Shown here piece by piece: positions 1 to 7,255 of a DNA stretch of 64,000 nt (the first letter of the stretch is position 1; every line of letters starts with the position of its first letter). The stretch covers positions 23,228-87,227 of the forward strand of contig JABFQW010000081.1 of assembly GCA_013141455.1 (NCBI GenBank). Direction: 5' to 3'. The notes under the pieces are model-generated. The model saw only the letters and a program-made list of their open reading frames with translations, was not told the DNA's origin and made no database searches. Source of the DNA: Bacteroidales bacterium. Its GTDB lineage: Bacteria > Bacteroidota > Bacteroidia > Bacteroidales > F082. The position numbers and the translations under genes were made by a program.

Positions 1-519
1 ATCTAATTTTACGGTACCCTTTTTCCGCTCGTCGCGGGCGTTTTTAGGTCCTTTGATGGATAGTTCAAACTGGCTCAGGCTTTCTGTAGCCGCAGTAATC
101 TGGCCTTCATTCAAACCATAACCGGTCATCTCACCCAGCCGTGGGCTGCATGTTTCAAGAATATGTTGGCAGGCAACCACCATGTTTTCCTGTGGCATGG
201 CATCCAACTGGGTACCGCTGTAATCCACAATGCTTTTCAGTACCAGGTCGTTGCTTACCATGGCAAATGCTTTCACCCGCTTGATGATCTCAAGCATCTG
301 GCCAATCAGCTTTTGCTTCAATTCTTCCTTGGTTTGCGTGCGAGCCTTCGGATCGGTTAGTTGCATTTTTTCAGCAGCATTGATCTTTTGATACAAAGAT
401 TCCAATGCTGTGATCAGGGCAGCAAGTGCCGGGATGAGGTTTAACGTTTCAACGTTTTTCTTCAAAAAATCAAGCACCATCGTAATCATCCGGTGCCGGT
501 TAATAAGATTCTTTTTCAT
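1..519 (-). CDS. Partial all-helical protein of unknown function (3' end off the left edge)
   Basis: An open frame of 173 codons runs from an ATG at 519 off the left edge. The translation begins MKKNLINRHRMITMVLDFLK and continues as amphipathic helical sequence rich in Leu, Lys, Glu and Ala, with no signal peptide and no membrane segment. I do not recognise a catalytic motif. Immediately upstream (606-794) lies a tandem array of 21-bp units. The same layout, a helical-protein gene behind a tandem array, recurs at the DUF6261-type gene at 32162-32884, so the two may be analogous loci. That link is an inference from layout; I could not align the proteins convincingly. The start is the first ATG after the array; a shorter start at codon 11 (RHRM) is possible. 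Coding status is well supported by the uninterrupted frame and protein-like composition, function is unknown. Confidence 0.7.
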   Translation of the reverse strand, partial: MKKNLINRHRMITMVLDFLKKNVETLNLIPALAALITALESLYQKINAAEKMQLTDPKARTQTKEELKQKLIGQMLEIIKRVKAFAMVSNDLVLKSIVDYSGTQLDAMPQENMVVACQHILETCSPRLGEMTGYGLNEGQITAATESLSQFELSIKGPKNARDERKKGTVKLD

Positions 520-605
520 TTCGTTTTTTTTTAATGAATAAATAATTGATTGCTTGTATCCATTGGGAGAAAGAAAGGTTGCGGAGATTGTTTGTCGGCC
601 TGTCA

Positions 606-794
606 GACCAGTTGTTGGCATCGAGAGAGGAGTTGTAGGCATCGAGAGACCAGAAATATGCATTAAGCGTCCAGTTTTTGGCATCAAGCGACCAGTTGTT
701 GTCATCAATTGACCAGAAATATGCATCGAGCAACCAGTAATATGCATCGAGCGAACAGTTGTTGGTATTTACTGTCCAATTGTCCACCTGAACC
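606..794. repeat. 21-bp tandem repeat array upstream of the 1-519 gene
   Basis: Eight clear units plus one degenerate unit of exactly 21 bp start at 606, 627, 648, 669, 690, 711, 732, 753 and 774. Consensus on the + strand is GACCAG, then a variable six-base block, then GCATC(g/a)AGC. The variable block is mostly TTGTTG or AAATAT. Because 21 is a multiple of three, the minus strand reads as a heptapeptide series of the type SLDANNW/SLDAYFW inside an open frame (500-856) with no convincing start signal. I regard the array as DNA- or RNA-level sequence rather than coding. Confidence 0.85.
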
Positions 795-1120
795 TGATAT
801 TGGTTAAGTTCAGGAGACGTGAGGTGTGTATCAACAGAATAATACGACATTTTCATGGTCTGGTTGTCCGTATTTCGAAATTCCCTGGCGGGTTTTCCTG
901 TATTCGTAAAACTGATTCTTGTGATTGGGTATGCAAATAGGATTCAAAAGTACAATAGCCGAAAGTAAAAAGTCAAGTTTTATATGCATTTATATTTAGC
1001 TGAGCCTTTGGTGGACAGGTGGTTACCCGCCTGCGGCGTACAGGTGGTTGCTGGTGACTGGTTTGAATTTACAATGTTCCTCGCTTAGCAGAATCATATT
1101 ACGAAGCAGAGCGCAGGCCT

Positions 1121-1285
1121 GTCTGAACGGCGGGCCAGGTGATGCGTGAATGTTGAAACACATGGAAATCCGGCAAAGGCGACCCAGAGGCCGTTTGGTC
1201 TCGTCGCGTCAGCATGACGTGACGAGACACTCCTTTGCCTGGGTTTCCTGTGTTTCGGCAGAGCGCGGGGAAGCTTTGTTCAGAC
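1121..1285 (-). mobile_element. 165-bp palindromic dispersed element, copy 1 (MITE-like)
   Basis: The element is bounded by GTCTGAAC (1121-1128) and its inverse GTTCAGAC (1278-1285). Inside are further inverted pairs: CATGGAAATCCGGCAAAGG matches the inverse of CCTTTGCCTGGGTTTCCTG, and the centre is the stem GTCTCGTC (1198-1205) / GACGAGAC (1221-1228) extended by CGTCA/TGACG. A second copy of identical length lies in the opposite orientation at 29369-29533. Similarity extends outside the ends (about 1105-1305). No transposase is present. A non-autonomous mobile element or a structured-RNA element would both fit. Confidence 0.7.
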
Positions 1286-1586
1286 AAAAGGTTTTCGTCC
1301 TTTTATACCTGTCTAAATCATCTTTTTCAATTTAAACAATTGTTATAATGCCGAAGGAAAGAAATGTTAGGTCAATCTTTGATTGGCCTTTACATTTCTC
1401 CATTCGGTATTGCCTTTCAAAAGGACATAAAAAACATCAAATCCTTTCAACTTAGTAAAACCATCAAACCACGAATCATCATAGCCAACCGACCACTATC
1501 CAAATGGTGAGTCCGGATAAACATTCATGCAACGGTGAGTCCGGGGAATAACGACGACTTAGTTGCAAACTAAGCAGAACGTGGGC

Positions 1587-1608
1587 AAAAAAAAGGAGTT
1601 CTCCTTTC
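1587..1608 (-). terminator. Rho-independent terminator after the 1642-2307 gene
   Basis: On the minus strand the hairpin AAAGGA-gaac-TCCTTT is followed by a run of T. It lies 34 bp beyond the stop codon of the gene at 1642-2307. Confidence 0.6.
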
Positions 1609-1641
1609 AGAAAACCCCTAATTATCTTAAAAGCACGGGAA

Positions 1642-2307
1642 TTATTCTTCCCCTTCCACTCCATAAATATTGTTCAAATCAATCTCCTGAATTTCAATTC
1701 CGGATGGAACAGTAAACTTTGAAGCAGGAATTGAAATATTTTCTTCAAATGATGTAGCTTCTTCATTGGATGAACCAAGAATTCCGCCTAATTCAACCGT
1801 GGATTTGAGAAAAATTCGCTTGTATTCCCAGGTTTTTGAATTGAGTTTACCACTTGTCGTTACTTTGCATGTTCTTCCAAGAAAAGACTCAGTGCCACCA
1901 TCTTTCATGTCCATATCCTTCTGCATATCTTCGCCAAATTTCTTTAACTGATCATCAGTTGTTGCATCGGTCACTCCATTGAGCATTTCATTTGCATTGT
2001 CAACATGCATCTTTGTTCCAGTTTTTTCAACCAGATTAATGTCGTACATCCATTCTTTATCTCTGATTTTAAGAGATTCTGCCTTGGTAGTCATTCCGAA
2101 CATCTTGGTAGATGTTACCGTGTGTTCATACTGGTACCTGCCATAATCGTCAAACCAAAGTGTTTTGGTGCCATTGGTTTTGCCTTCGATTTTGTACTCG
2201 ATTTTTCCTGATTTCACATCGAACTGTTTCATGTTCATGTAATCCTGTTGGGCAAATCCAATCATTGCGATTACGAAAGACATCACAGATAAAATTGTTT
2301 TTTTCAT
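1642..2307 (-). CDS. Secreted protein, possibly DUF4412-like
   Basis: The 221-residue product has an N-terminal signal peptide (MKKTILSVMSFVIAMIGFAQ) with a typical Bacteroidota cleavage region ending in Ala-Gln. The mature part opens with a segment of the type GKIEYKIEG...TLWFDDYGRY and is rich in Thr, Lys and Asp. This resembles DUF4412-type periplasmic proteins that probably fold as an open beta structure; the family call is tentative and rests on memory of the segment pattern. There are no membrane segments after the signal and no catalytic motif. It ends 34 bp before a terminator hairpin. The gene at 2351 lies 43 bp upstream on the same strand and also encodes a secreted protein, so co-transcription is possible. 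Confidence 0.8.
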   Translation of the reverse strand: MKKTILSVMSFVIAMIGFAQQDYMNMKQFDVKSGKIEYKIEGKTNGTKTLWFDDYGRYQYEHTVTSTKMFGMTTKAESLKIRDKEWMYDINLVEKTGTKMHVDNANEMLNGVTDATTDDQLKKFGEDMQKDMDMKDGGTESFLGRTCKVTTSGKLNSKTWEYKRIFLKSTVELGGILGSSNEEATSFEENISIPASKFTVPSGIEIQEIDLNNIYGVEGEE

Positions 2308-2350
2308 TTTTTAATAGTTTTATAGATTGATAAAATAATAAAATTCGTTG

Positions 2351-3439
2351 TTATTCAGGCAATTCCCAGCCGGAGATTGGATAGAAATAAAACTCAAATC
2401 TGGCAGAATAGGATGGGATTTCCTCATTCCTCACAGTATTGGAGACCTTAAAAGGTTTTCTTGCTTTGATGGCTGCAGTTTGTTCAACCAATGATATCAC
2501 CACTGCTTCGCCATGTTCAGAAAAACCGAGATATGCATGCAGACTAAGATCGGTTGGAGCGATTGTGTTTGATGCGCAAATGATGAGGTCAGCGTCCACC
2601 ATATCAGTTGCAAAAGTTTGATCTCCATCTGTCATCTGCATTGTTTTCTGCAGTTTACCACCTTTATGCGAAATAACTCCTCCATCACAGGCATAAGGAA
2701 ATGTTAGCCGGTCATCGTAATCGAGATGCATGCAGTTATCTTCCAGCTCAGAGAGGTTTGCGATGAGGTGAAAATTCTGCCATTGCGCATAACCTGCTAT
2801 GGTTACGTGTTCATCGTCATTCGTCCATTCAATATCAACTTTACCAACTGCAACCCATTTTGTTTCGCAGGGATCGCATCCTTTTTCCAGAATTTCGTCG
2901 GCTTTGGCCTGAAGCAAATCGTCCACTTCGTTGTGCGTAACATTTATTAACTCTCGCTGCGCCATTGCTTTGAAAATACAGGCAAGATAATCTCTGCAAA
3001 GTTCATCCCCAACAGGTGGAATGGTATAGGCGAACTGGCTGGTCCACAGCTCCACTCCTTCTTTGGCCCTTTCCATACCTCTATGAGTAAGTTCCGGATT
3101 ACTTCCGTTAAGTTCAACCCTTGCTGTGAGTTTAAGAATGCAGTCAATATAATCGGTTGTAGGGTTGGGTTTACAAAAAAGACCTGCCGGATCAGGGATT
3201 GGCTGTTCCAATGCTTGCATAAGGTCAGCTTCAACCAATTGGCTTATCTGATCCATGGCTGCTTTGGCACCTTGTTCATCGCCTGCAAGTTCAAGACGTT
3301 TGGCTTCCTCAAACAGTTGCTTTACTTTTTCCTCGTCCAAATGACTGCAATTCATCGACTGACCAACAACATGCACAGTGCCTGAAAGGATGACGATGAA
3401 AACCAAAAAGGTTTTCAGAATATTTGATAAGTACTTCAT
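2351..3439 (-). CDS. Secreted protein of unknown function with helical N-terminal part
   Basis: The 362-residue product starts with a signal peptide (about residues 1-27, ending in VVGQ). Residues about 30-75 form a charged helical segment with a TPR-like look (EEAKRLELAGDEQGAKAAMD). The central and C-terminal parts carry scattered cysteines (for example CDPCETKW near residue 190) and look beta-rich, ending in a short aromatic tail. I do not recognise a family. It lies between another secreted protein gene (1642) and an OmpA-domain gene (3524), all on the minus strand with short spacers, which suggests a cell-envelope cluster. Confidence 0.8.
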   Translation of the reverse strand: MKYLSNILKTFLVFIVILSGTVHVVGQSMNCSHLDEEKVKQLFEEAKRLELAGDEQGAKAAMDQISQLVEADLMQALEQPIPDPAGLFCKPNPTTDYIDCILKLTARVELNGSNPELTHRGMERAKEGVELWTSQFAYTIPPVGDELCRDYLACIFKAMAQRELINVTHNEVDDLLQAKADEILEKGCDPCETKWVAVGKVDIEWTNDDEHVTIAGYAQWQNFHLIANLSELEDNCMHLDYDDRLTFPYACDGGVISHKGGKLQKTMQMTDGDQTFATDMVDADLIICASNTIAPTDLSLHAYLGFSEHGEAVVISLVEQTAAIKARKPFKVSNTVRNEEIPSYSARFEFYFYPISGWELPE

Positions 3440-3523
3440 TTTATGTTTTTTACAAGATTTGTTTCAAATCATCGAAGAATACACAAGTTTGCCCGACTCA
3501 AAATCGGTCAAAACGAATTTTCC

Positions 3524-4834
3524 TTAGAACTTCACGAACTCAACCCTGCGATTCTGGGCTTTGCCTTCCGGACTGTCGTTTCCAACCATGGGTTTGCTTT
3601 CTCCCCAGCCTTTGCTTGTTAGCCTGTCAGCCGAAATACCAAGTTTTACCATTGTTTCAAGAACTGCTTTTGAACGTGCTTCACTCAGTTTCTGGTTCGA
3701 AGCATCTTCTCCATCACTATCGGTATGACCTTCAACCGAGAAATTCAATTCAGAATGATCGGTCATCATCTTTACCACATAATTGACCGTTCCCATCGAT
3801 TCAGGTTTGATAGTGGCTTTGTTCACGTCGAATTTGATACCGGTGGTTACGAATTTTCCATCAACCAGAAATTTATCATACAAGGGTACGGCTCCTTTGG
3901 CAATCCGTACATTTTTAATAAATGGCTTATTGACACCGGCAACGTTGGCTACAGATAACATGATTCCTGTCGGATTAAATTCAATATTGGGGATATTTAC
4001 AAGCCGGGTATCGTCGAGATATGCTTTAATAACACGTTTATTGAACGATACGGCCACATGACGCCAACCGGCAATGGGTTTCAATTCATCCTGACCAGGA
4101 TATTTCTCTCCAATATGATCATAAGTTACACTGTTGAATACAACCCTGATCGGTTTACTGGGTGACATAATCTTCATCTGGTTTTTGGCATCGTAGAAAA
4201 ATAAATAATAGGTATTGTTTTCGCTTTTCTTTCCATAGAAATAACAGTCAAACTCTACTGTAAATTCGTCGGGAAGATAATCTTCACTGCGGTTTTTAAG
4301 GTACGGAAGAATTGCATCAGGTCCGTTTGAATTGGTTTTACGAAAATAAACAACCATATCATCTCCAAATTGTGCCATCTCAACTGTTCCTCTTGTTATA
4401 TCCCAGCGTGAAGGGAATTCACCATTTGTTTCACCCCTGAAATCATCTTCAAAAATGATTTCTGTTCCGGGTACGAAGTCATATTTAGCCCATGTGAGTG
4501 CAGGCTTCAACTCCTGTGGCGGTTCCGTAGCTGAAACAACAGCATTATTTTCATCTTTAACCTCTTTCTTTTGATCACTTTTTGCGTCTTCTTTCACTGC
4601 TCCAACATCCTTTTTTTCATTGTCCTTATCAGTGTTCTTCCCGCTAACTGTCTCATCCACATCCTTCTCCATCTTATCGAATGATTTGTCAATCGCCTGA
4701 TCCGTTTTCTTATTTAATCGTTTATTGGCCTCCTTCTCTATCTTTTTTGGAATATTAAGTTTAATCTGTGCCGACAAGGAATGCACAGTGGCTAAAAAAA
4801 GGATCGTCATTAAAAATCTACCTAAATTCTTCAT
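3524..4834 (-). CDS. OmpA-family C-terminal domain protein with concanavalin-like middle domain
   Basis: The 436-residue protein has a signal peptide (ending LSAQ, about residue 22), a Lys/Asp/Glu-rich low-complexity segment (about 28-100), a middle domain of the jelly-roll/LamG kind (about 115-320, with FEDDFRGETNGEFPSRWD and the motif GWRHVAVSFN), and a C-terminal OmpA domain (about 325-436). The OmpA part shows the peptidoglycan-binding signature around EGHTDSDGEDASNQKLSEAR and the terminal NRRVEF. OmpA domains bind the diaminopimelate of peptidoglycan noncovalently, so the protein probably tethers the outer membrane or a surface structure to the wall. The substrate of the middle domain is unknown. 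Confidence 0.9.
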   Translation of the reverse strand: MKNLGRFLMTILFLATVHSLSAQIKLNIPKKIEKEANKRLNKKTDQAIDKSFDKMEKDVDETVSGKNTDKDNEKKDVGAVKEDAKSDQKKEVKDENNAVVSATEPPQELKPALTWAKYDFVPGTEIIFEDDFRGETNGEFPSRWDITRGTVEMAQFGDDMVVYFRKTNSNGPDAILPYLKNRSEDYLPDEFTVEFDCYFYGKKSENNTYYLFFYDAKNQMKIMSPSKPIRVVFNSVTYDHIGEKYPGQDELKPIAGWRHVAVSFNKRVIKAYLDDTRLVNIPNIEFNPTGIMLSVANVAGVNKPFIKNVRIAKGAVPLYDKFLVDGKFVTTGIKFDVNKATIKPESMGTVNYVVKMMTDHSELNFSVEGHTDSDGEDASNQKLSEARSKAVLETMVKLGISADRLTSKGWGESKPMVGNDSPEGKAQNRRVEFVKF

Positions 4835-5325
4835 TTTGTGTGTCTTAAAAATTTGTTTATATTATTTGACTTTAAACTATTGGATATTAATCGATTAACT
4901 TATTGTCTGGTATCATTCCGAGTTCCTATTCTATGAAAAGCATTGGGCCATAATTTGTGTAATGCTTATCTAATTGGCAACACAACCTTTTTCAAGATCC
5001 GAAAAATGCTTTCTGCTTGTTTATTTTTAATTCCAATAACATTATTTCTCATTAAACTTTAAACTGGTTTTAACATCATCGGAAAAGCTTTTCCCTGATT
5101 TGATTTTTGTTAATATATAAACCGGATTATTGACGATATGGTAGTATAAGATCAAATTTTTAAATTGGGTGGTAGTGAAGAATTGTAAAATATTTTTTTT
5201 TTACTGCAAAGGTGATAGTACTTATCCACAATGCCAAAAAAACAGCTATGACAATGCTATGACAGCACGAAAAAGATTGAAAAAAGTATTTCAGTGATAA
5301 AGTTAAAAACAATAGGGCTGTCATA
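4835..5325. other. Intergenic region, no gene seen
   Basis: This 491-bp AT-rich stretch lies between the starts and ends of two minus-strand genes. I see poly-T/poly-A runs near 5191-5205 and a short direct repeat GCTATGACA at 5245-5253 and 5256-5264, but no RNA gene or open frame of note. Confidence 0.5.
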
Positions 5326-7122
5326 TTAAAGCCGTTTTAAAAACTCATTCAGATTCACCTCAGAACCAATATCAAGTTTCTTTCTGAGACGGTTTCGTCC
5401 CTTATCCACAGCAGCAATGGTAACATTAAGCATTTGTGATATCTCCTTGGTATTCATATTGATATACAGATAGGCACACAATCTTTCTTCATTGTTTGAA
5501 ATTGAAGGAAATTTATCTTTTAATTTCATAAAGAAATCAGGATGAACTTCTTCAAAATGCCGGTTAAAATTTTGTGAGTCCTTATCAAGATTCAGATTTT
5601 GATCAATCAGCCGGATCACATGATTCATTTCAACTGCCTTATCACCAACACCGGATAGTTTACTTTTCAAATCATTCAATACTTCATTTTTATTGATCAG
5701 ATGAACAGCTGCCATGGTTAATTCGCGCGATTTATACTCAAGATCGCGCACTAACTGAACGTGTTCAATATGCATTATTTCCTGTTCTTTCTCGTGTAAA
5801 AATCTATTTTGCCGAATGCTTTTATTACGTAATCTTAAAAGAAAAACGAGTAATAGTAAGGCAACCGTTGAAACAACCAACAAAGTGATAAAAAGTGTGT
5901 TTCGTCGCTCATGTTCAAGGTTTAAATCGTTTAATCTATTGATTAACTGTTGTTTCTTCTCAGTTTCGAAACGGGTTTGCAGGTCGTCCAGGGCCTGCCT
6001 AACCTCGATTCCGTCAAGGGAATCTTTCAGACTGATCCATTTGTTTTGAATTTCATACGCCATTTGGTAGTTACCAACATCCTGGTAGGCTCTCGATAAG
6101 TATTTTCTTGCTTCAAGAATTTCGGGTACCAAATCAGCCTTTTCAGCTCTTACCAGGGCAGGAATTAACTTTGCAATGGCTTCAGCAGGTTTATTCAGTT
6201 TGAGCAAAATACGTGCGATGAGTGTTGCTTCATAAACGATTTTGTAATCATCGTTCGAATCTTCGATTATTCCGTAAGCTTTTAATGCCACCGGGAGTGC
6301 CTCCTGATATTTACCCTGATCATAAAGCAACAATGCACGCTCAGAAGTAGCAGTAGCAATTCCTTTTTTGTATCCGGCTTCTTCGCTGATGCGATACATG
6401 GTATCATAATATGCTTCTGCTTTTACGAAATCATCTTTAATCCGCCAGATCGCACCAAGATCATTATACACAGCCACTGTTGCATAAAGTGTTGTGTATT
6501 CAGGCGTTCTGGTAAGCGCAAGTGCCTTCATAGCATACTCTTCCCATTTGGCATTGTCACGTTCAATAAACAATTCACCCAGTTTCTGATAATAAAATGC
6601 CAGTTTCCGGTAATTGCGACTATCTTCTTTAAGTTTAATTGCCTTGAGTTCCGTTTCCGCCGCTAATTCAGTTCGACCGGTCTTGGCATATTCATCACCC
6701 AGATTGATTAATATCACTGCCATTGCATTGGTATCTGGAATTGAACTGTACAATTGGAAAGCTTCGTTATAAAGTTCTTCAGCCTTTTCATGCCTTCCTG
6801 TCATACTATAGCACTCAGCAAGACCGTTACACAATTTACCAAGTAACTTTTTGTCATTGAAACGCTTAGCGATTCCATAAGCTTGTATGATGGTATTTTC
6901 AGCTTCGAGATAATGCATATCTTCCAGCAATGAATCTGCCTTTGCTTTCAATTTTATGGCAAAATTGATGCTATCCGATTCAACAGAAGGCTCTGTTTTC
7001 CCTTGATTCAGGATTGCATTCTCACTTTGTGATCGGATGATGCCTGGAAGAATCAAAACAATGATTAAGATGATAATTTTAATAGGACTTTGAATCCCAA
7101 ATACGCTTTTTACAGAATTCAT
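5326..7122 (-). CDS. TPR-repeat membrane protein with C-terminal LuxR-like HTH
   Basis: The protein has a signal/membrane segment near the N-terminus, a run of TPR repeats (about residues 60-375), a coiled coil, a transmembrane helix (about 409-431, NTLFITLLVVSTVALLLLVF), a second coiled coil and a C-terminal HTH of the LuxR kind (about 540-600, with TKEISQMLNVTIAAVDKGRN). This is a common Bacteroidota architecture for membrane-anchored transcription regulators that sense through the periplasmic TPR part. I prefer the ATG at 7122 to the upstream ATG at 7131, because a -7 promoter box TAACTTTG (7133-7140) ends only one base before the 7131 ATG. The signal and target genes are unknown. Confidence 0.85.
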   Translation of the reverse strand: MNSVKSVFGIQSPIKIIILIIVLILPGIIRSQSENAILNQGKTEPSVESDSINFAIKLKAKADSLLEDMHYLEAENTIIQAYGIAKRFNDKKLLGKLCNGLAECYSMTGRHEKAEELYNEAFQLYSSIPDTNAMAVILINLGDEYAKTGRTELAAETELKAIKLKEDSRNYRKLAFYYQKLGELFIERDNAKWEEYAMKALALTRTPEYTTLYATVAVYNDLGAIWRIKDDFVKAEAYYDTMYRISEEAGYKKGIATATSERALLLYDQGKYQEALPVALKAYGIIEDSNDDYKIVYEATLIARILLKLNKPAEAIAKLIPALVRAEKADLVPEILEARKYLSRAYQDVGNYQMAYEIQNKWISLKDSLDGIEVRQALDDLQTRFETEKKQQLINRLNDLNLEHERRNTLFITLLVVSTVALLLLVFLLRLRNKSIRQNRFLHEKEQEIMHIEHVQLVRDLEYKSRELTMAAVHLINKNEVLNDLKSKLSGVGDKAVEMNHVIRLIDQNLNLDKDSQNFNRHFEEVHPDFFMKLKDKFPSISNNEERLCAYLYINMNTKEISQMLNVTIAAVDKGRNRLRKKLDIGSEVNLNEFLKRL

Positions 7123-7132
7123 TCGCATCATG

Positions 7133-7140
7133 CAAAGTTA
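7133..7140 (-). promoter_or_regulatory. Bacteroidota -7 promoter box of the TPR-HTH gene
   Basis: TAACTTTG on the minus strand matches TAnnTTTG. It sits directly before the first ATG of the frame, which implies a very short leader or use of the ATG at 7122. Confidence 0.5.
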
Positions 7141-7231
7141 TGAAAGGCAATTCAAATTACAATGCATGTTATTGAATGAAATTTCAGGATTTCCTCACAA
7201 AATATGATTCTCTAAAGCGTTCTGTTTTTTA

Positions 7232-7239
7232 TAGCTTTG
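7232..7239 (+). promoter_or_regulatory. -7 promoter box of hypF
   Basis: TAGCTTTG matches the Bacteroidota -7 consensus TAnnTTTG and lies 16 bp before the GTG start of hypF. I do not see a good TTTG -33 element at the expected distance. Confidence 0.45.
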
Positions 7240-7255
7240 CACCAAAAAAATCAGC

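Larger units (their letters stand above)
857..1641. other. Intergenic region, no gene seen
   Basis: This 785-bp stretch contains the 165-bp palindromic element (1121-1285) and a terminator hairpin (1587-1608). Two copies of GGTGAGTCCGG lie between about 1505 and 1545. Short open frames across 1099-1335 simply read through the palindromic element and are not credible genes. Confidence 0.6.

Noticed and set aside
500..856. Open frame with heptapeptide repeats (SLDANNW type)
   Set aside because: It only reads through the 21-bp array, overlaps the start of the 1-519 gene and lacks a plausible start signal.
1099..1335. Two short open frames across the palindromic element
   Set aside because: They are readings of opposite arms of an inverted repeat; the second copy at 29369 yields similar frames, but arms conserved as pairs better explain the pattern.
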